Source of the DNA: Massariosphaeria phaeospora
Lineage: Eukaryota; Ascomycota; Dothideomycetes; Pleosporales
Length of the DNA: 64,000 nucleotides
Direction of reading: 5' to 3'
NCBI GenBank assembly: GCA_011032825.1
Contig: JAADJZ010000002.1
Location: forward strand, 806,001 to 870,000
A model generated the notes under the pieces. It saw nothing but the letters and a program-made list of their open reading frames with translations. It had not been told where the DNA came from and ran no database searches. A program made the position numbers and the translations under genes. Each line of letters begins with the position of its first letter. Within the stretch, counting starts at the first letter, position 1. Positions 1 through 13,060 of this stretch are shown in pieces.

Positions 1-3000
1 GCAACACACCCCCTCATCCTGTAGTCGTCTCACGACGTAAGGATGAACCTCTCAGGCGTTGTTCTCCATCGCACGAACCTTTGAATGAATGTCGATCTGG
101 TGGAGTTGCTGTACAAATTCGGCGTGCTTCTGTCGAGGAAGAATCTTCGTCATGCCGTCAGCAGGAATTTGGTTTGTGGGCTTCTAGTGTACGTATAGGC
201 GGCTCTCCTCGACCTCCTGGCGAATCCAGTTCTAGTGGATATCGACGTGTTTGAGCTTAGTGCTAAGCTTGTCTTGCTCCTTCGTGACTATACCTACAGT
301 CTGTTGGTTGTCACACTAAATAATAGGCGTTTGGTTGAGCTTCAAAGACAGTCCTTTAAACAGGCGGCACTACTCTTCTATCTCTGATCTAGCGAGTAAT
401 AGAGCGAGCAGTTCTGCTTCAGTCGTAGATTTCGTGACCGTGCGTTGGAGTGTTGACTTTCAGTCAACTGTCATGCCAAACAGCTGAAATACGTATCCTT
501 GAGAGCTTCAGCGCGTCTCAACATCGTCAGCAAAGGAGGCATCAGATGCTCTAAAGAAAATAGAATCGCGATAGTCCTGTGGTGTAGCGAGGTACTCTTG
601 TATCTCTGCTTCGTCAATAGCTTAAGCCTGCAGAGCTTGGTACTTTGTTTCAAGAATATGACGCTACACCCTTCGAATAGATTCGACGTGCGCTTAACCA
701 AGGTTGGTTAAATGTAAAGCGTAGATAACGTAAGCGCGAGCTAGATTAGGTCGGGTATACTGCGTTAAGTAGGCAAGGTAGCTTACAAGCTCTTAATAGG
801 TCTTCGTCCGAGCTTCATTCGATTTCTCAAGAGATTGTTCTAGGTAGCTTACTAGCATAGGCACCTTAGAAGGGCAGCTAGTAGAAATAATGTTGTATTT
901 AGCAGCAACTTTGTCGATGTAGGCGTTCTGTACCAAGTGAATTGTACATGCGTTAATGTCTCGAACAACGCGTATGCCTAAGAACTACTTAAGTTCTCCA
1001 AGGCATTTTAGGCTATAATGCTCTTTAAGCTTTTTCTCAAACTTTTGGTGTAGATGCCTGTTTGATAGGTGGAAAGCCATAACGATATTGTCAACGTAGA
1101 CGAACAGGATCAACTAGCTGTTAGCGTAGACGCATGGAAATTCTGATATAGGCGTTAAGCCCAAAGACTTTAGTGTCTCTCTTAGGTCCTTGTACTACAA
1201 AAGCGGTAATTTCTTTAGTCCGTACAAGGCTCTTAGCACCTGTAGTAGCTCTCTATTTTTCTTAAAACTATCTAGTGTCTGGGCGTAGAGCTTTCGATTG
1301 AGTGTAGCGTTGAGAAACGCGTTCGGTACGTCGTACTAAAGTAGCTCTAATTCAAATTAATTGGCGATTGCAATAAGTGCTCGAAATGTTCGTGCAGCTA
1401 GTGTAGCAGCGTAGGTGTCTTCGTATAGCTGTTGTAAGTTGCCACGAACAACAAGTCGTGCTTTAAATCGATAGAAGTAGCCGTTTTTATCGAACTTGTA
1501 TGTAAATACCTACATTAGAGGTAGCACCTTTGCGTTAGCAGTTTCTGCTGTTTGTGTCGTTTTAGCGAAACAGCCTTTGCTTTATATTTTACGAAACTCT
1601 TTCTAAGCAGCTTGTCAAAACAGCTCTCCAAACGGATAAAATTCGAGCTCTTAATATAATCGAGGAGCTTTTGGCACCTGCGAACAGTGTATTTTCGTTG
1701 TCAGCTTAGCCTTCAAGGCCGTTGAGAAAGCCTTAAGGTAGTCGTTAACTAATTCTTTATATAAGACGGCGTAAGAGTGCTATCTCTCTAGTTTCTAGAG
1801 ATTAGCGTTTCGTCGTGTACGTCGTAAGCTTTCGATAATATTGTCAGTGCTAAAATCGAGGTTTCGACGTCTTGGAGCGTTGTTCTTATGTCGATTAAGT
1901 GTATAGCTTTTAATCTGCGTTGCTAACAGATTTTAAGATCCTTGCTCAACGTTGTGTTGTTCTTGAGCTAGCTGCTTATCCAAAGCACGTTGCTTTTGTT
2001 CTAAATTAGTAGAGAGAGTATCGTCTCGTCCGCCTTGTGTTGAGATTTCTAGAGTTAACAAACTCGTGCTAGGCTGCTCTTTATTCTGTTCTATTACTTT
2101 ACTTTTTATTTAAAACTTCGTAAGCACAGATGTAAGCTGTGATTAACGTCGTTGTCGAGTTGTCAAAAAGTCTTCGATTGCTATATCGTCAGATTCAAAC
2201 TCCTTAGGAAATGCAAGAAGCTTAATAACTTTTTTAATTACTAATTTTTAAGCGTAGCCTTGCAGGTTTTCGTAGAATTTTGTAAGTTCGAAGACAACGT
2301 TTCGTATGCGTATAACCTAGTCCTTAGTAAGCAGCTAGATCCTAAATATGTTGGTAGAGTCGTAGCCAACTAGGTAGCTAATAAGCGCTCTTAATTCGAG
2401 CTTGTCTGCGCGCTTGAGTAATCGGTTGAAAACGTAGGCTCGACATCTAATTGGACGCATGTGCTAAACCTTCGGCTTTGTCTTCTATACGATCTCGTAC
2501 GGTGTTTTCTACTGCAGCGCTTTAGTTAGTGTCTAGTTAAAGACGTATGCTGCTGTTCGAAACAGCTTATAAGCCAAAGACTTTGGCAGTCCTGCTTGGA
2601 TTCTCATAGCTCTGGATCAGACGACGAGAAGCGATCCCGCTTGCTTTGCTAGTCTATTCTGCTCTTCTGTATACTCAGCTCGTGCCTCGTATCGAATACC
2701 TAGGTCTCTGCAAAGTTCTTCTAGAAAGTTTAGCAACGTGCCGTATCCACGTTCGTTGTTTGTCTTGATAGCTGTTACGTCATAGTTAAAGATACGCTGT
2801 ATGCTGCGAATATCTAAATCAACTATCGACTTAGAAAGGGCTTCGATCGCTGTGGAAAAGTAGACGCTTTGTGCTATTTCGAGTATTAATCGACGAAGTG
2901 TTCAGCCCATCGATCACCGTTTAAGCAGGCCTCTTCTTGTGGTACGAGTTGAATAACGTCAACAGAGATTCGATAGAAGAGTCTCTAAGCTTGGTCCTTC

Positions 3001-3508
3001 TGTTGTCGTCGCGAAATCTGCTTCGTTAACTTTAACTCTGTACAGACAGTACAGAACTCGTTAGTGTCGCTTTTAATAACAAGACCGTCGACGTTTGCTG
3101 TAAGCTTCTCGATTGCTTTCTTGCTAAGATAACTCTATATCTAATAAGCTATTCTAGCATCGACCGTCTAATCTAGGCGTAGAGCCTTCGAGGGTTAGTA
3201 GGTAGTGCCAAAAGATAACAGCATAATCGGCTTCGGTCGGCGCGAGGCTTCGGCGTCTACTAGCTAGTGTCCTCCGTTGTGCTCTAGGTACGTAAAGACG
3301 TTTCCTAGATTGCTCTTGTACAGGAGATCCCGTTCTAAATCAAAGTGTATGCCTAGCTTCTTGCAGCGAGCCAAGCCAATTAGGCTAGTAATAAAACTTT
3401 CGACGTAGGCGACGTGAGTGAGCCTCAGCGATCGTGCGCTTGCGGGCGTGTTTGCTATAAGCTCCATGCTTCCCTAGGCCGTAATTTGGACACGTCCTGT
3501 TCTAGCAC
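1..3508 (-). mobile_element. Outer Ty1/Copia retrotransposon, left (3' pol) part, RIP-degraded
   Basis: Minus-strand remains of a Copia-type pol gene. Around 3467-3264 a readable stretch has the protease/integrase-junction look of Copia polyproteins (LTHVAYVESF, then LARCKKLGIHFD). Around 701-471 lies RNase H-like sequence parallel to the clearer copy at 4243-4010. The reading frames between are broken by many stops, and CpA to TpA-type decay is pervasive, as RIP would leave. The left end lies outside the window. The 5' (gag) half of the same element is at 13061-14586; the two halves are separated by the inner Copia element, which duplicated AGCAC at 3504-3508 and 13061-13065. Order and strand are read from the sequence; the family name rests on resemblance to Copia polyproteins. 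Confidence 0.8.
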
Positions 3509-3672
3509 TGTCGCGGTGAATGCAAACAGTGCGTAGGGAATTGAGAATTGAACTAAGGTTGTATTATCTAGAAGCTACAGAATTTGTAGGTGCGAAAGCA
3601 CAGACAGCGCTAGTCCTAGATAAGCGTAGTACTCTTATCCATCTTATAGAGTAAGAGCTATAAACCGTAACA
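3509..3672 (-). repeat. LTR of inner Copia element (3' LTR in element orientation)
   Basis: 164 bp, starting TGTCGCGG and ending CCGTAACA, nearly identical to 12897-13060. The few differences seen are transitions (for example ggtgaatg versus ggtaagtg), as expected from RIP-type decay. Confidence 0.9.
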
Positions 3673-6433
3673 CACTCTCTAGCTAGCGTAGACTCAAAAG
3701 CAAGAAGTCAACGACAGCTAATTAGTATTAGTATATATAGAGGGCGTTAATGTTGTTCCAATTGGCCTAATGTAAGCCCTTTAGGCGCTTAGTGATATCA
3801 ACGAAGCTAAGTTAGCAAACGAACTCTGTAAACTTCTGCTTTAGTAGTATCTTTGTAAGTCCATTAGCAGGCATACGATTAGTAGAAACTTATTGAACGT
3901 TGATTCGTAAGGCAGTGACTTTCTGTTGAATCTACAGCTAGTAGATGTTAACGTGCTTAACCTTTGTATAAAGCTTGTCGTGCTTTTTTGTAACAATACC
4001 AATAGTCTGCTAATTGTTACACCAAATTGTAGGTGTACAGTCGAGCGTAAAGTTGATTCTAGTAAAGAATCGCATCCATTTCTCTATTTGCGAGGCAGCG
4101 AGAGATAACGAGAGCAATTCAAACTCTGTAGTTGATTTTGTAACTGTGCGCTGTATAGTCGATTTCCAGTCAATCATAAGTCCACCGAATTTGAACGCGT
4201 AACCTTGAGAGCTTCGGCGAGTCTCAGGCTCGTCAGCGTACAAGGCGTTAGATAATCCAAAAAAAGAGAATCGCGATATAGAGGATCGTTAGAGAGATAC
4301 TCAGCCATGTTCTGTGCGCTAGCAGAGGCTTTAAGAGCGAAAGCCTTCGTGCTAAGCAGGTAGCGCTAGGTTTAGCGAATCTTCGAGACGTGTAACTGTT
4401 CTAAGTTGGTAAAGTAGCAAGCAAAGACAACGTGCGTTCGAGCGACGTTAGGCCTGCTCTAGACAGCAATGTATGCTAAAGAGCTAACTAGTTGCTAATA
4501 AAGCTTCGTTCGAGTAGCGTTAGGCTTCTCGATAGACTGCGGCAGCTAGTTCTCTATTAGTAGAACGTCTAAAGCCTTGCCTATAGCTTCAATACTAAAT
4601 CGAGCGCACACTTTATTAATAAAGGCGTTTTAAACAAGCCAAGTCTTGTGTAGAGCTTGATTGCGAACAATTCAAATGCCAAGGAACTATGTAAAGTTTC
4701 CTATAGCTTTGATGTTGTATAGGTTTACTAGATTCTTCTCAAAGGACCTGTAGAGATAAGCGTTTAATTGATAAAATGCCATAACGATGTCGTTAACGTA
4801 GACGAATAGAATAAGCCAGCAATTCGTGTACAGACACGAGAAGCTCTCAACTAGTTTTAGGCTTAGCTTAATAAGCTTGCGGCGTAGCTCGTTGTACTAT
4901 AGTACAAGTAACTTCTTTAGGCCGTAAAAAGCGCGAAGTACTATTATAATCTCGCTTTTGATTTGGCGAAAGGCCTTAAGTGTTTTAGCGTATAGCTTGC
5001 GATCGATCTAAGCGTTTAGAAAGGTAGTAGAGACGTCGTACTGCTTTAGCTCTAGATCGAAGTAATTAGCGATCGCAATTAGAGCGCGAAAGTTGCGAAT
5101 TGCGAGTGTAGCAGCGTACGTGTTGTTAAGCGAAGCTTTAAAGTTTTCTCGTACTACAAGTCGAGCCTTAAATCGTAAAAAATATCTATCTTCGTTTGTT
5201 TTGTAGGTGAAAACTTACATTAGAGGTAGCACCTTAGCGTCTGCAGTTGCCTTCGACTAATCTGTCTAGCCAAAAACGTTTTTAGCGCGTAGGTTTCGCC
5301 ATTTGATTTCTATAGCGCGTTGAAATTGATCGCTAAACATGTGTGTAGCAAGCTGCTTTACTGCCTTCGGCAAAAGCAGCAGCTGCGATTAATAAATTCG
5401 CAGTATCTTATCTACCCTAGCGGGTATTAAGTAAATCTTAGTTGAAAACGCTCGCAGGTAATCAACTAGAAGCTTAGGTCCTAGCTTCGTAGCGTAAGAC
5501 TAGATAGCAAAGTTGTTTAGATTCTTTGGTTTTTAACTGCGCTTGCCTGTAATAATAAAGCTTGTGTTATTTAAGTCGAGATTAACGTTCTGTAGAGCTC
5601 TCTAGCCTCGTCGGCGATAGTTTTTAGGTACTATTAGAATTAAGTCAACTTTAGAGAGTTTAGGAGTTGGCAGCTGTTGCTAAGTTAATTCGAGTACGTT
5701 GTTAGTTGTTTTACTTTCTACATAAGAGCTTCTAGCTGTTAGAGCTAAGGTTACAAGTGCTGTTTAGCAGCTGCGCTAACGAGCAGTTAACAAGTTTTGA
5801 TGCTAATATCGTCGTTCTGTAGCATCTCTAGATATTCGAGTAGCTTAATTACTTTTTTAATTACTAACGTAGAGGCGTAGCTGTCTATTCTCTTAAAAAA
5901 AAGCGTAGGTTCGAACACAACGTTACGTGTAACAATAACAGTATTCTTTGTAAACAGCTATATACGGAAGATATTAGTGCTTTAGTAGCCAACTAGGTAG
6001 CTAATAAGAGTACGCGATTTAAGCTTGTTAGCAGCTCTTAGATTACAGTTGTAGACGTAGGCGCGACAGCCGATAGGCCTTATATAAGCGACGAGTAGCT
6101 TTTGTTTCTATACAACCTCGTACGGTGTTTTCTAACCTAGTGCTTTAGTAGGCGTTTGATTAAGAATGTACGCAGCTGTGCGATACATTTTATGTAATAG
6201 ATTCTTTAGTAGGTTCGCGTGTATGCGCATAGCGCGAGCTCGCTAAGTAAAAACTCCGCCTGCGCGCTTAATAAGTCTATTTAGCTTCTTTGTGCTAGGT
6301 AGAGCTGGCTCGTACAGCATTTTCAGTTCGTTTGTAGTATTAATTAGATCGTTGCTAAATCTCTTTTCGTTGTTGCATTAGATAGCGACTACGTTAGCAT
6401 TGTACACGCGCTGAATCTTGCGAATCAAAGCTA

Positions 6434-8529
6434 CTATGCTCGTGCGCGCAGTGCGCCAGGTCGCGTAACGCGCCACCCTAACAACATAAAATAAACAAGA
6501 AAATAAAGCTGTACAGCTATCTACAGTCGCTATTATTACAAGATTACATAGTTTTATAGTAATTATAGCATTGCAATTATAATAAGCTACTTGTATTTAC
6601 TTAGTAGCTTAGTAGTGCAGCTGTAGCGAGTAGTCTAAGTTAAAACAGCTAGTGCAGCTACTTTAGCTTAAACATAAAATAAATTAACAACAACACGTTT
6701 TTAACGCTTCTGCTTTTAAAAAAAACTTTGTAAAACTTTGCGCTTCTTTTTTTAAAACAATTGTATAGCTTTTTAAGCGTCGTTAGCTTTGTTTTAAGCT
6801 TTCTTTTTAGCTACTTTAGCAGCTTTCTTTTTTTTTTGCACTTTTTTAAGTTTTTTTTTTTTAACACGCTTTTCTTTAGCTTGTTGAAGCTTATATAATT
6901 AAGCTTGCTCTTTTAGCTAAGATCTCTTAGCTTTTTGTAGTTGTTGTTGTTGTTTTTTTTGCTTTTGTATTACGTTATTATTTTAAGCCTGTTAGACTTT
7001 ACGAAAGCTCTAAAAGTAAGCTCTTTTATAGTACTTTTTTTAGCAGTTGAGTTGTAGAGTATAGCTTTTCTTTTTGTACTTTTTTTTTACTAAAAGAGCT
7101 TCTTTTAGGCTTTAGATTTTATAGTAAAAAAGCTTATTTTGTACTAAAATGTAGTAGAGCGATCGGCGGAGCTTTTTAAACTTTTTTGAGCTTTTATCTT
7201 AAGTCGATTAGCGTATAAGAAACTCTATTTTAAGCTAATTCTTTCTACTAAGTACTAACGTTAAGCTTTTATTTAAACTTAAAGCTTTCTTAGTAAATCT
7301 TTTAAGTATACCGTTCTAGTTATGTAGTACTATACTAGTAGCTTTAAAGCTCTTTTTAATAGTTTTAAAAATAAAAGCCTTGCTTTAGGCAGCTTAAAAC
7401 AACGAGAAAAAGTTTTTTTTGTGTACTAAAAAAAGCCTCTAACTCTTCTAAAAGTAAAATAAAAGCTTTTTTAAGTAAGCGTTTAATAAAAGCTTAAACA
7501 ACGCTACATTTAGTAGCTAAAGCGTATAAGTTAAATAAAAAAAAAAAACAGCTAGTAGAATCTTGTTGTTGTTGTAGTATTTAATAAAATCTATTGTTAC
7601 ATAAAATCTATAGCTGTCAAGAATAAGTAACTAGTAACTTAAGCGAGCTTTTTGTTTTGTTTTTTAATTAAATACTTTTTTAAGCTAAGCTAGCTCTATA
7701 TCGTTGTTAAACTAGCTAGAAAAAAATAAGCTAACAAAAACTAAGTGTTGTTTTTGTTTAATAAAAGCTATCTAGCTTGATTGTATAGTGTTGTTAGCTA
7801 ATTTAAATATAATGCTTAGCAACAAAGCTTCTTTATTTAAACAAACACAAGCTATTATTATTACCTACTTTCTATTGCTATCTTGAATAGCTGCTTTTAC
7901 TACTTTTTGCTTGTATAGTTTTTTATTAAACACTTTTTTTAAGCGTCCTGTTACTTTAATTATAAAGCTCTTTTTATTTATATTGTATATTTACTAAGCT
8001 TTTACTTTATACTCTTTTATTTTATTATGCAGAAAATCAAAGTACAAGCTGTACTTAGCTTTAGAATTAGCTTTGTAGCAATTTTAGTTCATTTTTTTTT
8101 GCTAGCGTAAAATAAAATAGCTTAAGTTTTTGCAGAAAAAGTAGGTAACCTAGCTTTCTAAAACTTCTCTACTAGCTAAAGTAAACGCAAAGCTGCGTAT
8201 TATCTCTCTTGTAGAGAGTGTACGCTTTTTAGTTAAAGTTTTAATATACTATACGAGCTTAGTTTCGCGTTGTAAGTTAAAAAAGAGGTAAAAATTAGTG
8301 CGAGTGCGCATTTAATCTTAGTAGCAGCGTTGCAGTGTAGACTGTACAACACTATACTTTTTTGCAATTTAGCAGTAGCTAAAATTATTTTCAGCTTTAC
8401 GCGATTCTATTTCTATAATTGCTTTTTAAATTGGATTTATATTGGTAGAGTTATAGAGCGTCGCAGTTACGTGTAATTATGTTAGAGTAGCGCGTTACGC
8501 AACCTAGCGCACTGCGCGCACAGGCATAG
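6434..8529 (-). mobile_element. Fot1/Pogo-like DNA transposon, copy 1 (RIP-degraded)
   Basis: 2,096 bp with about 50 bp terminal inverted repeats (left end CTATGCTCGTGCGCGCAG; the right end is its inverse) and TA on both sides (6432-6433 and 8530-8531). Minus-strand translation near the left end, around 6800-6900, gives a lysine-rich tail of the kind seen at the C-terminus of Fot1-type transposases. No intact transposase frame remains and composition is very AT-rich. Same length and orientation as copy 2. The superfamily is inferred from the TA duplication, the size, the TIR length and the basic tail. Confidence 0.8.
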
Positions 8530-9226
8530 TATGAACTAGCGTGTAAAAGTTAGCTTGTTCTTTCGCTTGATTGTAGCTATTTTATGCTATTTTGAGTACT
8601 CGTCTATTGAGTAAAGAGCGTATTTGCTACCGTTGATACACTTCTCTCTTATAGAGATAATGTAGATCAAGTTTATTGCAACTCGATAGAATAGTCGTTG
8701 TGCACGGCTCTCAGCCAAGCGCTTTAAGATAATATAAGTTATTTAAGCTTTGATACACGTCTAGCAGAGACAGTTTATATAGTCTTCTATTAGTTAGACA
8801 CTAGTAACGTTTAGTTTAAGTTGATCGATAGCTTTCCGGCCTAGGTGGCTCTATATTAGATGAGCAGAACGTTGATTGACGACGTTGGTAAGCTTTGGCG
8901 CGTACAACAGGCAGTACGATGCTCTAAAAGTACTTAATCGTAAGTATAAAAGTAATAGAAGCGGTCGGCGTAATAGCTTTGCATTAATTAGCTAGTGTTC
9001 TCTATTGTACTTGAGTTGCGCGATGACGTTTGATGTCTGTCGCATGTATAGGACGTCGCAGCTAGAGTCAAAGTAAATTAACTTTGTACAGCAGCGAGCG
9101 AGTTTTAGGACGCTTGTAAGAAAGCCTTTGACGTACGCAACGTGCGTTAGCTCTAGCGTTAGCAATTCATGTAGCGTACGGGCTACGAGGTCCATCGTGC
9201 TCCAAGCTGTAATAGAAATACAGCTA

Positions 9227-11322
9227 CTATGCTCGTGCGCGCAGTGCGCTAGGTCGCGTAACGCGCTACTCTAACAACATAAGATAAATAAGAAAATAAA
9301 GCTGTACAGCTACTTACAGTTGCTATTATTACAAGATTACATAGTTTTGTAGTAATTATAGCATTGCGATTATAATAGGCTACTTGTATTTACTTAGTAG
9401 CTTAGTAGTGCAGCTGTAGCAGGTAGTCTAAGTTAAAACAGCTAGTGCAGCTACTTTAGCTTAAACATAAAATAAATCAACAACAACACGTTTTTAACGC
9501 TTTTGCTTTTAAAAAGAGCCTTGTAAAGCTTTGCGCTTTTTTTTTTAAAACAATTGTATAGCTTTTTAAGCGTCGTTAGCTTTGTTTTAAGCTTTTTTTT
9601 TAGCTACTTTAGCAGCTTTCTCTTTCTTTTGCACTTTTTTAAGTTTTTTTTTTTTAACACGCTTTTTTTTAGCTTGTTAAAGCTTATATAATCGAGCTTG
9701 CTCTTTTAGCTAAAATTTCTTAGCTTTTTGTAGTTGTTGTTGTTGTTTCTTTTGCTTTTGTATTACGTTATTATTTTAAGCTTGTTAAACTTTACGAGGG
9801 CTCTAAAAGTAAGCTTTTTTGTAGTACTTTTTTTAGCAGTTAAGTTGTAAAGTATAGCTTTTCTTTTTGTGCTTTTTTTTTACTAAAAGAGCTTTTTTTA
9901 GGCCTTAGATTTTATAGTGAAAGAGCTTATTTTGTACTAAAATGTAGTAGAGCAATTGGCGAAGCTTTTTAGACTTTTTTAAGCTTTTATCTCAAGTCGA
10001 TTAGCGTATAAAAAACTCTATTTTAAGCTAATTCTTTTTACTAAGTACTAACGTTAAGCTTTTATCTAAACTTAAAGCTTCTTTAGTAAATCTTTTAAGT
10101 ATAACGTTTTAGTTAGGTAGTACTATACTAGTAGCTTTAAAGCTTTTTTTAATAGTTTTAAAAATAAAAGCCTTGCCTTAGGCAGCTTAAAACAACGAGA
10201 AAAAGTTTCTTTTGTGTACTAAAAAAAGCTTCTAACTTTTCTAAAAGTAAAATAAAAGCTTTTTTAAGTAAGCGTTTAATAGAGGCTTAAACAATACTAC
10301 ATTTAGTAGCTAAAGCGTATAAGTCAAATAAAAAAAAAAAACAGCTAGTAGAATCTTGTTGTTGTTGTAGTATTTAATAAAATCTATTGTTACATAAAAT
10401 CTATAGCTGTTAAGAATAAGTAACTAGTAACTTAAGCGAGCTTTCTGTTTTGTTTTTTAATTAAACACTTTTTTAAGCTAAGCTAGCTTTATATCGTTGT
10501 TAAACTAGCTAGAAAAAAATAAGCTAACAAAAACTAAGTGTTGTTCTTGTTTAATAAAGGCTACCTAGCTTGATTGTATAGTGTTGTTAGCTAATTTAAA
10601 TATAATGCTTAGCAACAAAGCTTCTTTATCTAAACAAATACAAGCTATTACTATTACTTACTTTCTATTGCTATCTTAAATAGCTGCTTTTACTACTTTT
10701 TGCTTGTATAGTTTTTTATTAAACACTTTTTTTAAGCGTTCTGTTACTTTAATTATAAAGCTTTTTTTATCTATATTGTATATTTGCTAAGCTTTTACTT
10801 TATACTTCTTTATTTTATTATGCAAAAGATTAAAGTACAAGCTGTACTTAGCTTTAGAATTAGCTTTGTAGCAATCTTAGTCCATTTCTCTTTGCTAGCG
10901 TAAAATAAAATAGCTTAGGTTTCTGCAAAAAAAGTAGGTAACTTAGCTTTCTAAAACCTCTTTACTAGCTAAAGTAAACGCAAAGCTGCGTATTATCTCT
11001 TTTGTAGAAAGTGTACGCTTTTTAGTCAAAGTTTTGATATACTGTACGAGCTCGGTTTCGCGTTGTAGGTTAAAAAGAAAGTAAAAATTAGTGCAAGTGC
11101 GCATTTGATCTTAGTAGCAGCGTTGCAGTGTAGACTGTACAACACTATACTTTTTTGCAATTTAGCAGTAGCTAAAATTATCTCTAGCTTCACGCGATTC
11201 TATTTCTTTAATTGCTTCTTAAATTGGATCTATATTGGTGGAGTTATGGGGCGTCGCAGTTACGTGTAATTATGTTGGAGTAGCGCGTTACGCGACCTAG
11301 CGCACTGCGCGCACGAGCATGG
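9227..11322 (-). mobile_element. Fot1/Pogo-like DNA transposon, copy 2 (RIP-degraded)
   Basis: 2,096 bp, the same length and orientation as copy 1, flanked by TA (9225-9226 and 11323-11324). The two TIR arms differ only by C/T transitions. Internal sequence is highly similar to copy 1 throughout, with scattered transitions. It lies about 700 bp from copy 1 inside the same Copia element. The intervening Copia sequence holds the protease-region fragment at 9195-8992. Confidence 0.8.
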
Positions 11323-12886
11323 TATTGCTAGCATTAACAAAGCGGCGCTCTAGGTTGTCGCTCGTTCTCTTCTAGCTTTTCTATGTCTCTAAGTTGACAA
11401 CGTGTGTGTTAAATCTAGGATCAACAATTCATCGATTAAGTAGGTTAGTCTAAGTAGTGTTATGAACAGCTATTGTTGTAAGAGTTCCGACAGACTTGGT
11501 GAGAGCTTCGATCGCGATACTGTCATGACCGTCGTAACCGTCGTAGCCAAGTGTTATAAGTAATAGGCTAGTTGATATTACAAACGTGTTAGTGTTAGCA
11601 GGTAGCTTGCTGTTGTTAACTCGTAGTAACCTAGCGTTCTGTTCAGCGCTCTGAGGTTAGCAGGCTGCTTACCTCTCAAGAGCAGTTTTGATGCGCGCGT
11701 TGATCTTGGAATCTTTCCGCGCTTTCTCAATCTTGCGTATAGCTTTAGCTGCAAGCTGATAAAACTTCGAACGCTCCGAGTAGCGGGTATTCAGAATAAA
11801 GCAGTTAGTGTACCAATGCTTCTTTTTACAGATACAAGTTAGCGTTGGTCGTAGGCTATTACGATAACCTCGACTAGTTGATGTAGCCTTAGTTAGCTTC
11901 GTAATTCCGAGCTTAGCAGCAGACACTGCTAGGCTAGTAGAGTAAAGCTTCGTACGGCGTAGATATGTAGTTATCTCGGCGACGTAGGTCTCTAGAGATA
12001 AAATCTTAGCAGTAGTGCCTCGCGCTTTATGTTTGAATATCTCGCGCAGGCAAGTTGTAGCGTATTCTTGATCAAGTGCTTTGCAGGCGATTAGAAAGTC
12101 CTCTTGTAGTCAATTGCCGTTAGTTTCTAGCAGATTAACAGCCTTGCCTTAAGCTGTAATGAATATCTAGTTAGATAGCTATTGTTCGACTTTCTTTGCA
12201 GCTTTCGAAGCAGTTTTGAGTGTGTTGTATTTGTCAGCAAGCTTGCAGCAGCGAGTTGCGTTAGTTGAACAAAGAAACTTCTTAAGAGCAACTAGTCGGT
12301 CGTAGAGTGTTTCGTAATCTTTAATTAGGTGTATGTAGCGTACAGCAATCGTCTTGCTAATGTTCGTGTTCAAGTTAGCTAAAGCCTTCTTCTAGGTGCG
12401 GTACTTAGAGCGGCGTCGCTCCTATCAATCGCATTTCTATTGGTAAGACTCTTGGTTGTCTGCAGTTAGGTTAGAGAGCCTAATAGCTCTAGCCTTGTAG
12501 TTGGTAAGTTGAAGCTTAGTAGCCTTCGTTAGCTTAGAGAGAAGCTCTCTAGCTACGTTAGAATTGATATACTGCCAAAGACCGTAGCGATTGGCAACGT
12601 CTCGGCGAATAAACAGCTAGGTAAACTAGTCGTTAAGCGTGTTTAGTATAACTGTGACGCGCGTTACAGCGAGGTTAGACTTAGTAGTTATTGTAGAAGC
12701 TATAGTCGTATGTGATTGGATTTAGGCTAAGATCTAGGCAATGTGCGTTGTAGGTAAACGCAGTAACAAGTGCGCTGTAGTAGACGCGGTAACAGGTGCG
12801 TTGTAGTAAACGCGGTATAGCAACGTGCGACTTAGAGTAGAGTAACAATTGCAGCAGTAGGTAAGAACAATTCTAGGTTGCAGCTA

Positions 12887-12896
12887 GGCTCATAAC
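12887..12896 (-). other. Primer-binding site, inner Copia element
   Basis: The plus strand reads GGCTCATAAC immediately next to the LTR. This matches the anticodon stem-loop of initiator tRNA-Met, so the minus-strand element RNA would pair with an internal tRNAiMet fragment, the half-tRNA priming known for copia-type elements. The identical sequence sits beside the outer LTR at 14577-14586. Confidence 0.7.
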
Positions 12897-13060
12897 TGTC
12901 GCGGTAAGTGCAAACAGTGCGTAGGAAATTGAGAATTGAACTAAGGTTGTATTATCTAGAAGCTACAGAATTTGTAGGTGCGAAAGCACAAACAGCGCTA
13001 GTCCTAGATAAGCGTAGTACCCTTATCTATTTTATAGAGTAAGAGCTATAAACCGTAACA
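12897..13060 (-). repeat. LTR of inner Copia element (5' LTR in element orientation)
   Basis: 164 bp partner of 3509-3672, followed by the target duplication AGCAC at 13061-13065. Directly inside it, at 12887-12896, is GGCTCATAAC on the plus strand, the primer-binding site described separately. Confidence 0.9.

Larger units (their letters stand above)
3509..13060 (-). mobile_element. Inner Ty1/Copia LTR retrotransposon, complete but inactivated, carrying two nested DNA transposons
   Basis: A full element bounded by two 164 bp LTRs (3509-3672 and 12897-13060) that begin TGTCGCGG and end CCGTAACA. It is flanked by a perfect 5 bp target duplication AGCAC (3504-3508, 13061-13065). Removing the two 2,096 bp insertions leaves about 5.4 kb, a normal Copia length. 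On the minus strand the order is gag with a degraded zinc knuckle (about 12373-11669), protease region (9195-8992) and RNase H (4243-4010; motif DEPETRRSSQGYAFK followed by RTVTKSTTEFELLSLS), which is the Copia order. No long intact frame remains. It inserted into the outer Copia element and was later hit twice by Pogo-like transposons. Confidence 0.9.

Noticed and set aside
6660..7200. Poly-T rich stretch that could suggest a poly(A) tail of a LINE
   Set aside because: It lies inside the TIR-bounded 2,096 bp element and is repeated at the same offset in the second copy; it encodes the lysine-rich transposase tail on the minus strand.
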